This document shows, piece after piece, positions 32,020 through 45,446 of a stretch of DNA of 64,000 bases. Origin of the DNA: Eriocheir sinensis (Eukaryota; Arthropoda; Malacostraca; Decapoda; Varunidae); NCBI RefSeq assembly GCF_024679095.1, contig NW_026110552.1:620001-684000 (forward strand), read 5' to 3'. Below the pieces are notes generated by a model, which worked only from the letters and a program-made list of their open reading frames with translations, ran no database searches and was not told where the DNA came from. How positions within the stretch are numbered: the first letter of the stretch is position 1; every line of letters begins with the position of its first letter. Position numbers and translations under genes: made by a program.

Positions 32020-34735
32020 ATATTATATATATTTTTATTGATATTTGCGTTATTTATGTATATTTTGTATATGTTTTCTCATAGAAATTTACATTATTTT
32101 ATTGGTATTATGTCTATTTATTTTGATACGAATTACATGATTATTTGTGTATTTTGTACATTTTTTTTATACGTATTTACATTATTTAATGTGTATTTTG
32201 TTTACATATTTTTATACAAATTTACGTTATTATATGTGTATTTGTATAAGTATTTTGATACAAATTTACATTATTTTATGTATCTTGTATATATATTTCA
32301 ATTCAAATTTAGCTTATTTTACGTGTATTTTGTATATCTATTTATTTTAATACAAAATCAAATATTTTATGTTTTTTCGTATATATATTTTTATAAAAAA
32401 TACGTTATTTTATGGGTATTTTGCATCTTAATTTTCATACAAATTTACATAATTTTATTAATATTTTCTGTATTTATTCTGATACGATTTTACATTATTT
32501 TATTTGTGTTTTGTATATATTTTTTTTATACATATTTACATTATTTAATGTTTTTTTTGTATATATATTTGATACAAATTTACGTTATTTTAAGTCTATA
32601 TGTTTATATATTTTCATTCAAATTTACATTATTTTATGTGTATTTTGTATATGTATTTCAATACAAATTTACCTATTTTTATATGTTTTTTGTATATTTA
32701 TTTTCATACAAGTTTAAATTATTTTTGTGTATATTTGTATATAGTTTTATACAAATTTAGGTTATTTTATGTGTATTTTGTATATCTATTTTCATACAAA
32801 TACACATTCTTTTCATGATATTTTGTTTATTTACTTTGACACGAATTAACATTATTTAATGTGTATTTTGTATATATATTTTTATACGTATTTACACTAT
32901 TTCAAATGTATATTGTATATATATTTCTATAGAAATCTGCGTTATTTTATGTGTATTCGTATATATATTTTGAAACAAATTTACATTGTTTTATGTGTAT
33001 TTTGCATTTTTTTTAATACAAATTCACCTTATTGTATGTGCATTTTGTATATTAATTTTAATACAAATTTGATTAATCTATGTGTATTTTTGTATATGTA
33101 TTTTTATAAAAATATGCTTTATTTTATGGGTATTTTGCATCTTTATTTTCATAAAAATTTACATTATTTTATTGATATTCTGTGTATTTATTTTGATATG
33201 ATTTTACATTATTCTATGTGTATTTTGTATATATATTTTATATAAAATGTATTTGTTTTCATTTCATACAAATCTACATTATTTTATGTGTTTTTTGTAC
33301 ATGTATTTAAATACAAATTTAACTAGTTATATGTGTATTTTGTATATCTATTTTGTATGTATATTTTCATAGAAATTTACTCTATTTTATGAGTATTCGT
33401 ATATATATTTTGATACAAATTTACATTATTAATGTGTATTTTGAATATCTATTTCAATACAAATTTACTTTATTATACGTGCATTTTGTATATTTATTTT
33501 AATACAAATTTAATTATTTTATATGTATTTTTGTATATATATTTCTATGCAAATATGCGTTATCATATGGATTTTTTGCATCTTTATTTTCATACAAATT
33601 TACATTATTTTATTGATATTCTCTTTATTTATTTTGATACGATTTAACATTATTCTATGTGTTTTTTGTATATATTTTTTTATATATATATTTACATTAT
33701 TTAATGTTAATTTTGTATATATTTTTTATCCAAATTTACATTATTTTATGTGTATTTGTTTATATATTTTCATACATATTTACACTATTTTATGTGTTTT
33801 TTGTATATATATTTTTCTACGTATTTAAATTATTTTATGTGTATTTTGTATATACATTTTCGTAAAAATATTACGTTATTTTATTTTGTGTATAAGTATA
33901 TATTTTGATACAAATTTTATACAAATTCATGTTATTTAATGTGTATTTGTATATATATTTTCATACAAATTTATATTATTTTATGTGTATTTTTTCATAT
34001 ATTTCATTACAAATTTACCTTATTTTATGTTTATTTTGTATATTTATTTCATTCAATTTTAAATTATTTTATGTGTATATTTGTATTTGTATTTAGGTTA
34101 TTTTATGTGTATTTTGTATATATATTTTCATCCAAAATTACATTATTATATTAGTATTTTCTTAATTTAATTCGATACGAATTTAGATTATTTTATAGGT
34201 ATTTTGTATACATATTTTTATACTCATTTACATTATCTAATGTGTGTTTTGTATATATATTTTTATGCAAATTTATTTTATGTTCATTTTTGTACATATA
34301 TTTTTATAGAAATTTGCGTTATTTCATGTATATAGTTTTATATAAATTTACGTTATTTTATGTGCATTTTGAATATTTATATTTATACAAATACAAATTA
34401 TTTTATTGCTATATTGTTTATTTATATTTATACGAATTTACATTATTTTATGTGTATTTTGTATACATTTTTTTATACGTATTTACTTAATTTTATGTGT
34501 ATTTTGTATATGTATTTTTATAGAAATCTACGTTATTTTATGTGTATTCGCATATATATTTTGAAACAAATTTACATTATTTTATATGTATTTTGCATAT
34601 CTATTTCAATACAAATTTACCTAATTGTATGTGCATTTTGTATATTTATTTTGATACAAATTCAAATATTTTATGTGTATTTTGGTATCAATAATTTAAA
34701 AAAAAAAGCGTTATTTTGCATCTTAATTTTCATAC
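31405..34735. repeat. inverted copy of about 2275-5525
   Basis: Positions map as x to about 37,009 minus x over roughly 3.3 kb: 3144-3350 corresponds to 33659-33865, 3362-3577 to 33432-33647, and 4192-4410 to 32600-32818. The internal orientation switch (4947 and 32020) is included. Homology ends near 2275, where the first copy has lost a monomer part. Confidence 0.83.
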
Positions 34736-34852
34736 AAATTTACATTATTTTATTAATATTCTGTGTATATATTTTGATACGATTTTACATTATTCTATTT
34801 GTGTTTTGTATATATTTTTTTTATACATATTTACATTATTTAATGTGTATTT
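32020..34852 (+). repeat. 45-bp AT satellite, plus block up to the SINE
   Basis: From about 32590 this is the first, incomplete member (B0) of the 3.2-3.4-kb unit series. It carries the marker TGTGTATAAGTATATATTTTG near 33890. The array is cut after AATGTGTATTT at 34852 by the SINE. Confidence 0.93.
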
Positions 34853-34862
34853 AGGAAGGCGG

Positions 34863-34873
34863 TGGCCTAGTGG
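34863..34873 (+). promoter_or_regulatory. pol III A box of the SINE
   Basis: TGGCCTAGTGG fits TRGYNNARNGG at every position. Confidence 0.85.
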
Positions 34874-34914
34874 ATAAGGTGGTGAGCTTGGGATCGGACT
34901 GATGTCGACGCATG

Positions 34915-34925
34915 GGTTCGAATCC
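34915..34925 (+). promoter_or_regulatory. pol III B box of the SINE
   Basis: GGTTCGAATCC fits GGTTCRANNCC exactly and lies 41 bp after the A box. With both boxes intact the copy could in principle be bound by TFIIIC. Confidence 0.87.
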
Positions 34926-35096
34926 CCACCAGTGCTACCTTGAAACTTTGTGTCATTTGCCGAGTGGCTTAAAATCACCTACATGTCACCCTGACACCCG
35001 AGTTCTAGTTGCATAGCAATAAAGATGAGCTTTGGGGGGGTAACATGGGCCTTTCAGGTGCCACTATAAAACCCGCGCCCGCACCACTAACGGGCC

Positions 35097-35143
35097 TGCC
35101 TCTGAGCAACACCGAAGAGGCAGAATATGCCTACGGTGCATAT
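35097..35143 (+). other. paired hairpins near the SINE 3' end
   Basis: TGCCTC (35097-35102) pairs with GAGGCA (35117-35122), and ATATGC (35125-35130) pairs with GCATAT (35138-35143). Two perfect 6-bp stems stand back to back just before the tail. In several SINE families the 3' end is shared with a partner LINE and recognised by its reverse transcriptase; a role here is inference. Confidence 0.5.
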
Positions 35144-35155
35144 GGGCTAACACGT

Positions 35156-35180
35156 AAAAAAAAAAAAAAAAAAAAAAAAA
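35156..35180 (+). other. poly(A) tail of the SINE
   Basis: Twenty-five consecutive A follow CTAACACGT, then satellite TATATATATTTCATAC resumes. The pure A run suggests a fairly recent insertion. Confidence 0.9.
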
Positions 35181-35389
35181 TATATATATTTCATACAAAT
35201 TTACGTTATTATATGTGTATTTGTTTATATATTTTCTTTCAAATTTACATTATTTTATGTGTATTTTGTATATGTATTTCAATAAAAATTAACCTAATTT
35301 TATGTGTATTTTGTATATTTCTTTTCATACAAATTTAAATTATTTTTGTGTATTTTTGTATATAGTTTTATACAAATTTAGGTTATTTT

Positions 35390-38300
35390 ATGTACGCATT
35401 TACATTATTTAATGTGTGTTTTGTATATATATTTTTATCCAAAGTTAATTTATTTTACGTTCATTTTTGGACATCTATTTTTATAGAAATTAGCGTTATT
35501 TTATATGTATTTGTATATGTTTACTCATACAAATTTACATTATTATATTGCTATTTTGTTTATTTAGTTTGATACGAATTACATGATTATATGTGTATTT
35601 TGTACATATTTTTTATACGTATTTACATTACTTAATGTGTATTTTGTTTATATATTTTTAAACAAATTTACGTTATTATATGTATTTTTATAAATATTTT
35701 GATACAAATTTACATTATTTTATGTATTTTGTATATACTTTTCAATTCAAATTTAGCTTATTTTATCTGTATTTTTTATATCTATTTTCATACGAATTTA
35801 ATTACTTCTGTGTATTTTTGTATATAGTTTTATACAAATTTACGTTATTTTATGTGTATTTTGTATATATATATTTATACAAATACACCTTCTTTTATTG
35901 GTATTTTGTTTATTTATTTTGATACGAATTTACATTATTTTATGTGTATTTTGTATACATTTTTTTATACGTATTTACTTCATTTTACGTGTATTTTGTA
36001 TATATATTTTTTATACAAATCTACGTTACTTTATGTGTATTCGTATATATATTTTGAAACAAATTTACATTGTTTTATATGTATTTTGCATATCTATTTC
36101 AATACAGATTTACCTTATTTTATCTGTATTTCGTATATTTATTTAAATGCAAATAAATTTTTTTGTGTATTTTTGTATATATATTAAAAAAAAAAAGTGT
36201 TATTTTATGGGTATTTTGCTTCTTTATTTTCATACAAATTTACATTATTTTATCAATATTCTGTGTATTTATTTTGATACGATTTTACATTATTCTATTT
36301 GTGTTTTGTATATATTTTTTTATACAAATTTACGTTATTTTAAGTATATTTGTTTATGTATTTTCATTCAAATTTACATTATTTTATGTGTATTTTGTAT
36401 ATGTATTTCAATATAAATTTACCTATTTTTATATGTTTTTTGTATATTTATTTTCATACAAGTTTAAATTATTTTCGTGTATTTTTGTATATAGTTTTAT
36501 ACAAATCTAGGTTATTTTATGTGTATTTTGTATATCTATTTTCATACAAATACACATTCTTTTAATGATATTTTGTTTATTTACTTTGACACGAATTAAC
36601 ATTATTTAATGTGTATTTTGTAAATATATTTTTTTACGTATTTACATTATTTCAAGTGTATTTTGTATATATATTTCTATAGAAATCTGCGTTATTTTAT
36701 GTTTATTCGTATATATATTTTGAAACAAATTTACATTGTTTTATGTGTATTTTGCATATTTTTTCAATACAAATTTACCTTATTGTATGTGCATTTTGTA
36801 TATTAATTTTAATACAAATTTGATTAATCTATGTGTATTTTTGTATATGTATTTTTATAAAAAAATGCTTTATTTTATGGGTATTTTGCATCTTTATTTT
36901 CATACAAATTTACATTATTTTATTGATATTCTGTGTATTTATTTTGATATGTTTTTACATTATTCTATGTGTATTTTGTATATATATTTTATATAAAATG
37001 TATTTGTTTTCATTTCATACAAATCTACATTATTTTATGTGTTTTTTGTACATGTATTTAAATACAAATTTAACTAGTTATATGTGTATTTTGTATATCT
37101 ATTTTGTATGTATATTTTCATAGAAATTTACTCTATTTTATGAGTATTCGTATACATATTTTGATACAAATTTACATTAATAATGTGTATTTTGCATATC
37201 TATTTCAATACAAATTTACTTTCTTGTACGTGCATTTTGTATTTTTATTTTAATACAAATTAAATTATTTTATATGTATTTTTGTATATATATTTTTATG
37301 CAAATATGCGTTATTATATGGATATTTTACATCTTTATTTTCATACAAATTTACATTATTTTATTGATATTCTCTTTATTTATTTTGATACGATTTAACA
37401 TTATTCTATGTGTTTTTTGTATATATTTTTTTTATACATATTTACATTATTTAATGTTCATTTGTATATATATTTTATCCAAATTTACATTATTTTATGT
37501 GTATTTGTTTATATATTTTCATACATATTTACATTATTTTATGTGATTTTTGTATATATATTTTTCTACGTATTTAAATTATTTTATGTGTATTTTGTAT
37601 ATACATTTTCGTAAAAAAATTACGTTATTTTATTTTGTGTATAAGTATATATTTTGATAAAAATTTTATACAAATTCATGTTATTTAATGTGTATTTGTA
37701 TATATATTTTTATACAAATTTATATTATTTTATGTGTATTTTTTCATATATTTCATTACAAATTTACCTTATTTTATGTTTATTTTGTATATTTATTTCA
37801 TTCAATTTTAAATTATTTTATGTGTATATTTGTATTTGTATTTAGGTTATTTTATGTGTATTTTGTATATATATTTTCATCCAAAATTACATTATTATAT
37901 TGGTATTTTCTTAATTTAATTCGATACGAGTTTAGATTATTTCATAGGTATTTTGTATAAATATTTTTATACTCATTTACATTATCTAATGTGTGTTTTG
38001 TATATATATTTTTATGCAAATTTATTTTATGTTCATTTTTGTACATATATTTTTATAGAAATTTGCGTTATTTTATGTATATAGTTTTATATAAATTAAC
38101 GTTATTTTATGTGCATTTTGTATATTTATATTTATACAAATACACATTATTTTATTGCTATATTGTTTATTTATATTTATACGAATTTACATTATTTTAT
38201 ATGTATTTTGTATACATTTTTTTATACGTATTTACTTAATTTTATGTGTATTTTGTATATGTATTTTTATAGAAATCTACGTTATTTTATGTGTATTCGC

Positions 38301-38823
38301 ATATATATTTTGAAACAAATTTACATTATTTTATATGTATTTTGCATATCTATTTCAATACAAATTTACCTTATTGTATGTGCATTTTGTATATTTATTT
38401 TGATACAAATTCAAATATTTTATGTGTATTTTGGTATCAATAATTTTATAAAAAATACGTTATTTTATAGGTATTTTGCATCTTAATTTTCATACAAATT
38501 TACATTATTTTATTAATATTCTGTGAATATATTTTGATACGATTTTACATTATTCTATTTGTGTTTTGTATATATTTTTTTATACATATTTACATTATTT
38601 AATGTGTATTTTGTATATATATTTCATACAAATTTACGTTATTATATGTGTATTTGTTTATATATTTTCTTTCAAATTTACATTATTTTATGTGTATTTT
38701 GTATATGTATTTCAATAGAAATTAACCTAATTTTATGTGTATTTTGTATATTTCTTTTCATACAAATTTAAATTATTTTTTGTGTATTTTTGTTTATAGT
38801 TTTATACAAATTTAGGTTATTTT
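35390..38823 (+). repeat. superunit A1, 3,434 bp
   Basis: Starts at the ATGTACGCATTTACATTA marker. A-type differences shared with 42211-45446: CCAAAGTTAATTT (CCAATGTTAATTT there) after the marker, AAAAAAAAGTGTTATTTTATG near 36190, GTATACATATTTTGATAC near 37150, and GATAAAA at the GTGTATAAG marker near 37650. Confidence 0.87.
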
Positions 38824-41800
38824 ATGTACGCATTTACATTATTTAATGTGTGTTTTGTATATATATTTTTATCCAAAGTTACTTTATTTTACGTTCATTT
38901 TTGGACATTTATTTTTATAGAAACTAGCGTTATTTTATATGTATTTGTATATGTTTACTCATACAAATTTACATTATTATATTGCTATTTTGTTTATTTA
39001 GTTTGATACGAATTACATGATTATATGTGTATTTTGTACATATTTTTTATACGTATTTACATTACTTAATGTATATTTTGTTTATGTATTTTTAAACAAA
39101 TTTACGTTATTTTATGTATTTTTATAAATATTTTGATACAAATTTACATTATTTTATGTATTTTGTATATACATTTCAATTCAAATTTAGCTTATTTTAT
39201 CTGTTTTTTGTATATCTATTTTCATACGAATTTAATTACTTCTGTGTATTTTTGTATATAGTTTTATACAAATTTACGTTATTTTATGTGTATTTTGTAT
39301 ATTTATATTTATATAAATACACATTCTTTTATTGGTATTTTGTTTATTTATTTTGATACGAATTTACATTATTTTATGTGTATTTTGTATACATTTTTTT
39401 ATACGTATTTACTTCATTTTACGTGTATTTTGTATATATATTTTTATACAAATCTACGTTATTTTATGTGTATTCGTATATATATTTTGAAACAAATTTA
39501 CATTGTTTTATATGTATTTTGCATATCTATTTGAATACAGATTTACCTTATTGTATGTGTATTTTGTATATTTATTTTAATACAATAAATTTTTTTATGT
39601 GTATTTTTGTATATATATTTAAAAAAAATGCGTTATTTTATGGGTATTTTGCTTCTTTATTTTCATACAAATTTGCATTATTTCATTAATATTCTGTGTA
39701 TTTATTTTGATACGATTTTACATTATTCTATTTGTGTTTTGTATTTTTTTTTATACAAATTTACGTTGTTTTAAGTGTATTTGTTTATGTATTTTCATTC
39801 AAATTTACATTATTTTATGTGTATTTTGTATATGTATTTCAATACAAATTTAGCTATTTTTATATGTTTTTTATATATTTATTTTCATACAAGTTTAAAT
39901 TATTTTTGTGTATTTTTGTATATAGTTTTATACAAATTTAGGTTATTTTATGTGTATTTTGTATATCTATTTTCATACAAATACACATTTTTTTCATGAT
40001 ATTTTGTTTATTTACTTTGACACGAATTAACATTATTTAATGTGTATTTTGTATATATATTTTTATACGTATTAACATTATTTCAAGTGTATTTTGTATA
40101 TATATTTCTATAGAAATCTGCGTTATTTTATGTGTATTCGTATATATATTTTGAAACAAATTTACATTGTTTTATGTGTATTTTGCATATTTTTTCAATA
40201 CAAATTTACCTTATTGTATGTGCATTTTGTATATTAATTTTAATACAAATTTGAGTAATCTATGTGTATTTTTGTATATGTATTTTTATAAAAAATATGC
40301 TTTATTTTATGGGTATTGTGCATCTTTATTTTCATAGAAATTTACATTATTTTATTGATATTCTGTGTATTTATTTTGATATGTTTTTACATTATTCTAT
40401 GTGTATTTTGTATATATATTTTATATAAAATGTATTTGTTTTCATTTCATACAAATCTACATTATTTTATGTGTTTTTTGTACATGTATTTAAATACAAA
40501 TTTAACTAGTTATATGTGTATTTTGTATATCTATTTTGTATGTATATTTTCATAGAAATTTACTCTATTTTATGAGTATTCGTATATATATTTTGATACA
40601 AATTTACATTATTAATGTGTATTTTGCATATCTATTTCAATACAAATTTACTTTATTGTACGTGCATTTTGTATATTTATTTTAATACAAATTTAATTAT
40701 TTTATATGTATTTTTGTATATATATTTTTATGGAAATATGCGTTATTATATGGATATTTTGCATCTTTATTTTCATACAAATTTACAGTATTTTATTGAT
40801 ATTCTCTTTATTTTTTTGTATATATTTTTTTATACATATTTACATTATTTAATGTTCATTTTGTATATATATTTTATCCAAATTTACATTATTTTATGTG
40901 TATTTGTTTATATATTTTCATAAATATTTACATTATTTTATGTGTTTTTTGTATATATATTTTTCTACGTATTTAAATTATTTTATGTGTATTTTGTATA
41001 TACATTTTCATAAAAATATTACGTTATTTTATTGTGTATAAGTATATATTTTGATACAAATTTTATACAAATTCATGTTATTTAATGTGTATTTGTATAT
41101 ATATTTTCATACAAATTTATATTATTTTATGTGTATTTTTTTATATATTTCATTACAAATTTACCTTATTTTATGTTTATTTTGCATATTTATTTCATTC
41201 AATTTTAAATTATTTTATGTTTAAATTTGTATTTGTATATAGGTTATTTTATGTGTATATTGTATATATATTTTCATCCAAAATTACATTTGTATATTGG
41301 TATTTTCTTAATTTAATTCGATACGAATTTAGATTATTTCATAGTAATTTTGTATACATATTTTTATACTCATTTACATTATCTAATGTGTGTTTTGTAT
41401 ATATATTTTTATGCAAATTTTTTTTTTATGTTCATTTTTGTACATATATTTTTATAGAAATTTGCGTTATTTCATGTATATAGTTTTATATAAATTTACG
41501 TTATTTTATGTGCATTTTGTATATTTATATTTATACAAATACACATTCTTTTATTGCTATATTGTTTATTTATATTTATACGAATTTACATTATTTTATG
41601 TGTATTTTGTATACATTTTTTATACGTATTTACTTAATTTTATGTGTATTTTGTATATGTATTTTTATAGAAATCTACGTTATTTTATGTGTATTCGCAT
41701 ATATATTTTGAAACAAATTTACATTATTTTATATGTATTTTGCATATCTATTTCAATACAAATTTACCTTATTGTATGAGCATTTTGTATATTTATTTTT

Positions 41801-42210
41801 ATACAAATTTAAATATTTTATGTGTATTTTGGAATCAATAATTTTATAAAAAATGCGTTATTTTGCATCTTAATTTTCATACAAATTTACATTATTTTAT
41901 TAATATTCTGTATATATTTTTCGATACGATTTTACATTATTCTATTTGTGTTTTGTATATATTTTTTTTATACATATTTACATTATTTAATGTGTATTTT
42001 GTATATATATTTCATACAAATTTACGTTATTATATGTGTATTTGTTTATATATTTTCTTTCAAATTTACATTATTATATGTGTATTTTGTATATGTATTT
42101 CAATAGAAATTAACCTAATTTTATGTGTATTTTGTATATTTCTTTTCATACAAATTTAAATTATTTTTGTGTATTTTTGTATATAGTTTTATACAAATTT
42201 AGGTTATTTT
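38824..42210 (+). repeat. superunit B2, 3,387 bp
   Basis: Shares with 45447-48401 the GTTACTTTATTT sequence after the start marker, TTTAAAAAAAATGCGTTA near 39620, GTATATATATTTTGATAC near 40585 and TTATTGTGTATAAG near 41030. It has a private deletion of about 33 bp near 40808, compared with B4 at about 47425. Confidence 0.87.
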
Positions 42211-45200
42211 ATGTACGCATTTACATTATTTAATGTGTGTTTTGTATATATATTTTTATCCAATGTTAATTTATTTTACGTTCATTTTTGGACATATATT
42301 TTTATAGACATTAGCGTTATTTTATATGTATTTGTATATGTTTACTCATACAAATTTACATTATTATATTGCTATTTTGTTTATTTAGTTTGATACGAAT
42401 TACATGATTATATGTGTATTTTGTGCATATTTTTTATACGTATTTACATTACTTAATGTGTATTTTGTTTATATATTTTTAAACAAATTTACGTTATTAT
42501 ATGTATTTTTATAAATATTTTGATACAAATTTACATTATTTTATGTATTTTGTATATACTTTTCAATTCAAATTTAGCTTATTTTATCTGTATTTTTTAT
42601 ATCTATTTTCATACGAATTTAATTACTTCTGTGTATTTTTGTATATATATTTTTATACAAATCTACGTTACTTTATGTGTATTCGTATATATATTTTGAA
42701 ACAAATTTACATTGTTTTATATGTATTTTGCATATCTATTTCAATACAGATTTACCTTATTTTATGTGTATTTCGTATATTTATTTTAATGCAAATAAAT
42801 TTTTTTGTGTATTTTTGTATATATATTAAAAAAAAAAGTGTTATTTTATGGGTATTTTGCTTCTTTATTTTCATACAAACTTACATTATTTTATCAATAT
42901 TCTGTGTATTTATTTTGATACGATTTTACATTATTCTATTTGTGTTTTGTATATATTTTTTTATACAAATTTACGTTATTTTAAGTATATTTGTTTATGT
43001 ATTTTCATTCAAATTTACATTATTTTATGTGTATTTTGTATATGTATTTCAATACAAATTTACCTGTTTTTATATGTTTTTTGTATATTTATTTTCATAC
43101 AAGTTTAAATTATTTTCGTGTATTTTTGTATATAGTTTTATACAAATCTAGGTTATTTTATGTGTATTTTGTATATCTATTTTTATACAAATACACATTC
43201 TTTTAATGATATTTTGTTTATTTACTTTGACACGAATAAACATTATTTAATGTGTATTTTGTATATATATTTTTATACGTATTTACATTATTTCAAGTGT
43301 TTTTTGTATATATATTTCTATAGAAATCTGCGTTATTTTATGTTTATTCGTATATATATTTTGAAACAAATTTACATTGTTTTATGTGTATTTTGCATAT
43401 TTTTTCAATACAAATTTACCTTATTGTATGTGCATTTTGTATATTAATTTTAATACAAATTTGATTAATCTATGTGTATTTTTGTATATGTATTTTTATA
43501 AAAAAATGCTTTATTTTATGGGTATTTTGCATCTTTATTTTCATACAAATTTACATTATTTTATTGATATTCTGTGTATTTATTTTGATATGTTGTGTAT
43601 TTTTTATATATATTTTATATAAAATGTATTTGTTTTCATTTCATACAAATCTACATTATTTTATGTGTTTTTTGTATATATATTTAAATACAAATTTAAC
43701 TAGTTATATGTATTTTGTATATCTATTTTGTATGTATATTTTCATAGAAATTTACTCTATTTTATGAGTATTCGTATACATATTTTGATACAAATTTACA
43801 TTATTAATGTGTATTTTGCATATCTATTTCAATACAAATTTACTTTCTTGTACGTGCATTTTGTTTTTTTATTTTAATACAAATTAAATTATTTTATATG
43901 TATTTTTGTATATATATTTTTATGCAAATATGCGTTATTATATGGATATTTTACTTCTTTATTTTCATACAAATTTACATTATTTTATTGATATTCTCTT
44001 TATTTATTTTGATACGATTTAACATTATTCTATGTGTTTTTTGTATATATTTTTTTATACATATTTACATTATTTAAAGTTCATTTTTATATATTTTATC
44101 CAAATTTACATTATTTTATGTGTATTTGTTTATATATTTTCATACATATTTACATTATTTTATGTGATTTTTGTATATATATTTTTCTACGTATTTAAAT
44201 TATTTTATGTGTATTTTGTATATACATTTTCGTAAAAAAATTACGTTATTTTATTTTGTGTATAAGTATATATTTTGATAAAATTTTTTATACAAATTCA
44301 TGTTATTTAATGTGTATTTGTATATATATTTTTATACAAATTTATATTATTTTATGTGTATTTTTCCATATATTTCATTACAAATTTACCTTATTTTATG
44401 TTTATTTTGTATATTTATTTCATTCAATTTTAAATTATTTTATGTGTATATTTGTATTTGTATTTAGGTTATTTTATGTGTATTTTGTATATATATTTTC
44501 ATCCAAAATTACATTATTATATTGGTATTTTCTAAATTTAATTCGATACGAGTTTAGATTATTTCATAGGTATTTTTTATAAATATTTTTATACTCATTT
44601 ACATTATCTAATGTGTGTTTTGTATATATATTTTTATGCAAATTTATTTTATGTTCATTTTTGTACATATATTTTTATAGAAATTTGCGTTATTTTATGT
44701 ATATAGTTTTATATAAATTAACGTTATTTTATGTGCATTTTGTATATTTATATTTATACAAATACACATTATTTTATTGCTATATTGTTTATTTATATTT
44801 ATACGAATTTACATTATTTTATATGTATTTTGTATGCATTTTTTTATACGTATTTACTTAATTTTATGTGTATTTTGTATATGTATTTTTATAGAAATCT
44901 ACGTTATTTTATGTATATTCGCATATATATTTTGAAACAAATTTACATTATTTTATATGTATTTTGCATATCTATTTCAATACAAATTTACCTTATTGTA
45001 TGTGCATTTTGTATATTTATTTTGATACAAATTCAAATATTTTATGTGTATTTTGGTATCAATAATTTTATAAAAAAAAACGTTATTTTTTAGTTATTTT
45101 GCATCTTAATTTTCATACAAATTTACATTATTTTATTAATATTCTGTGAAGATATTTTGATACGATTTTACATTATTCTATTTGTGTTTTGTATATATTT

Positions 45201-45446
45201 TTTTATACATATTTACATTATTTAATGTGTATTTTGTATATATATTTCATACAAATTTACGTTATTATATGTGTATTTGTTTATATATTTTCTTTCAAAT
45301 TTACATTATTTTATGTGTATTTTGTATATGTATTTCAATAGAAATTAACCTAATTTTATGTGTATTTTGTATATTTCTTTTCATACAAATTTAAATTATT
45401 TTTTGTGTATTTTTGTATATAGTTTTATACAAATTTAGGTTATTTT
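42211..45446 (+). repeat. superunit A3, 3,236 bp
   Basis: An A-type unit shortened by a deletion of about 178 bp (four monomers) near 42645, where TTTTTGTATATATATTTT joins two monomers that A1 keeps apart at 35820 and 35998. A second small deletion lies near 43592. Otherwise it follows A1 closely. Confidence 0.86.

Larger units (their letters stand above)
27703..32632. repeat. segmental duplication, copy 1 (partner 56562-61491)
   Basis: About 4.9 kb that recurs in direct orientation about 28,858 bp downstream with only small indels. Check points are 29641/58499 and 32038/60895. The segment includes three orientation switches (29210, 30476, 32020), all conserved in the partner, so the whole mosaic was copied as one piece. 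Confidence 0.85.
34853..35180 (+). mobile_element. tRNA-derived SINE, 328 bp, with poly(A) tail
   Basis: Non-satellite sequence with a pol III head: A box TGGCCTAGTGG and B box GGTTCGAATCC both match the consensus. A body of about 230 bp follows, ending in 25 A. The head (GTGGCCTAGTGGATAAGG, then GGATC, then GGGTTCGAATCCC) looks most like a tRNA-Arg; that assignment is from general knowledge. The T-stem and acceptor stem do not pair well and the A-to-B distance is longer than in a tRNA, so it is not a tRNA gene. Sister units near 38610, 42000 and 45235 have the empty site TGTGTATTTTGTATATATAT. By comparison TG is lost here and no target duplication is evident. The SINE family is not recognised. 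Confidence 0.85.
32590..35389 (+). repeat. 3.4-kb superunit B0 (partial, contains the SINE)
   Basis: Homologous to 36340-38823, with offsets of about 3,750 that reduce to about 3,420 once the SINE is removed. Near 34700 it lacks the TTTTATGGGTA part of the GCGTTATTTTGCATC monomer, a deletion shared with 41855 but not with 38460 or 45085. That places it with the B-type units. The 5' part is replaced by unrelated satellite. Confidence 0.78.

Noticed and set aside
34856..34930. A functional tRNA gene
   Set aside because: The A and B boxes are intact, but the acceptor and T stems do not pair and the spacing is too long. It is followed by a SINE body and poly(A).
35009..35338. 109-codon plus-strand frame with a Lys run
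   Set aside because: It translates the SINE body, its poly(A) tail (the Lys run) and flanking satellite. The minus-strand frame at 34790-34978 is likewise SINE plus satellite.
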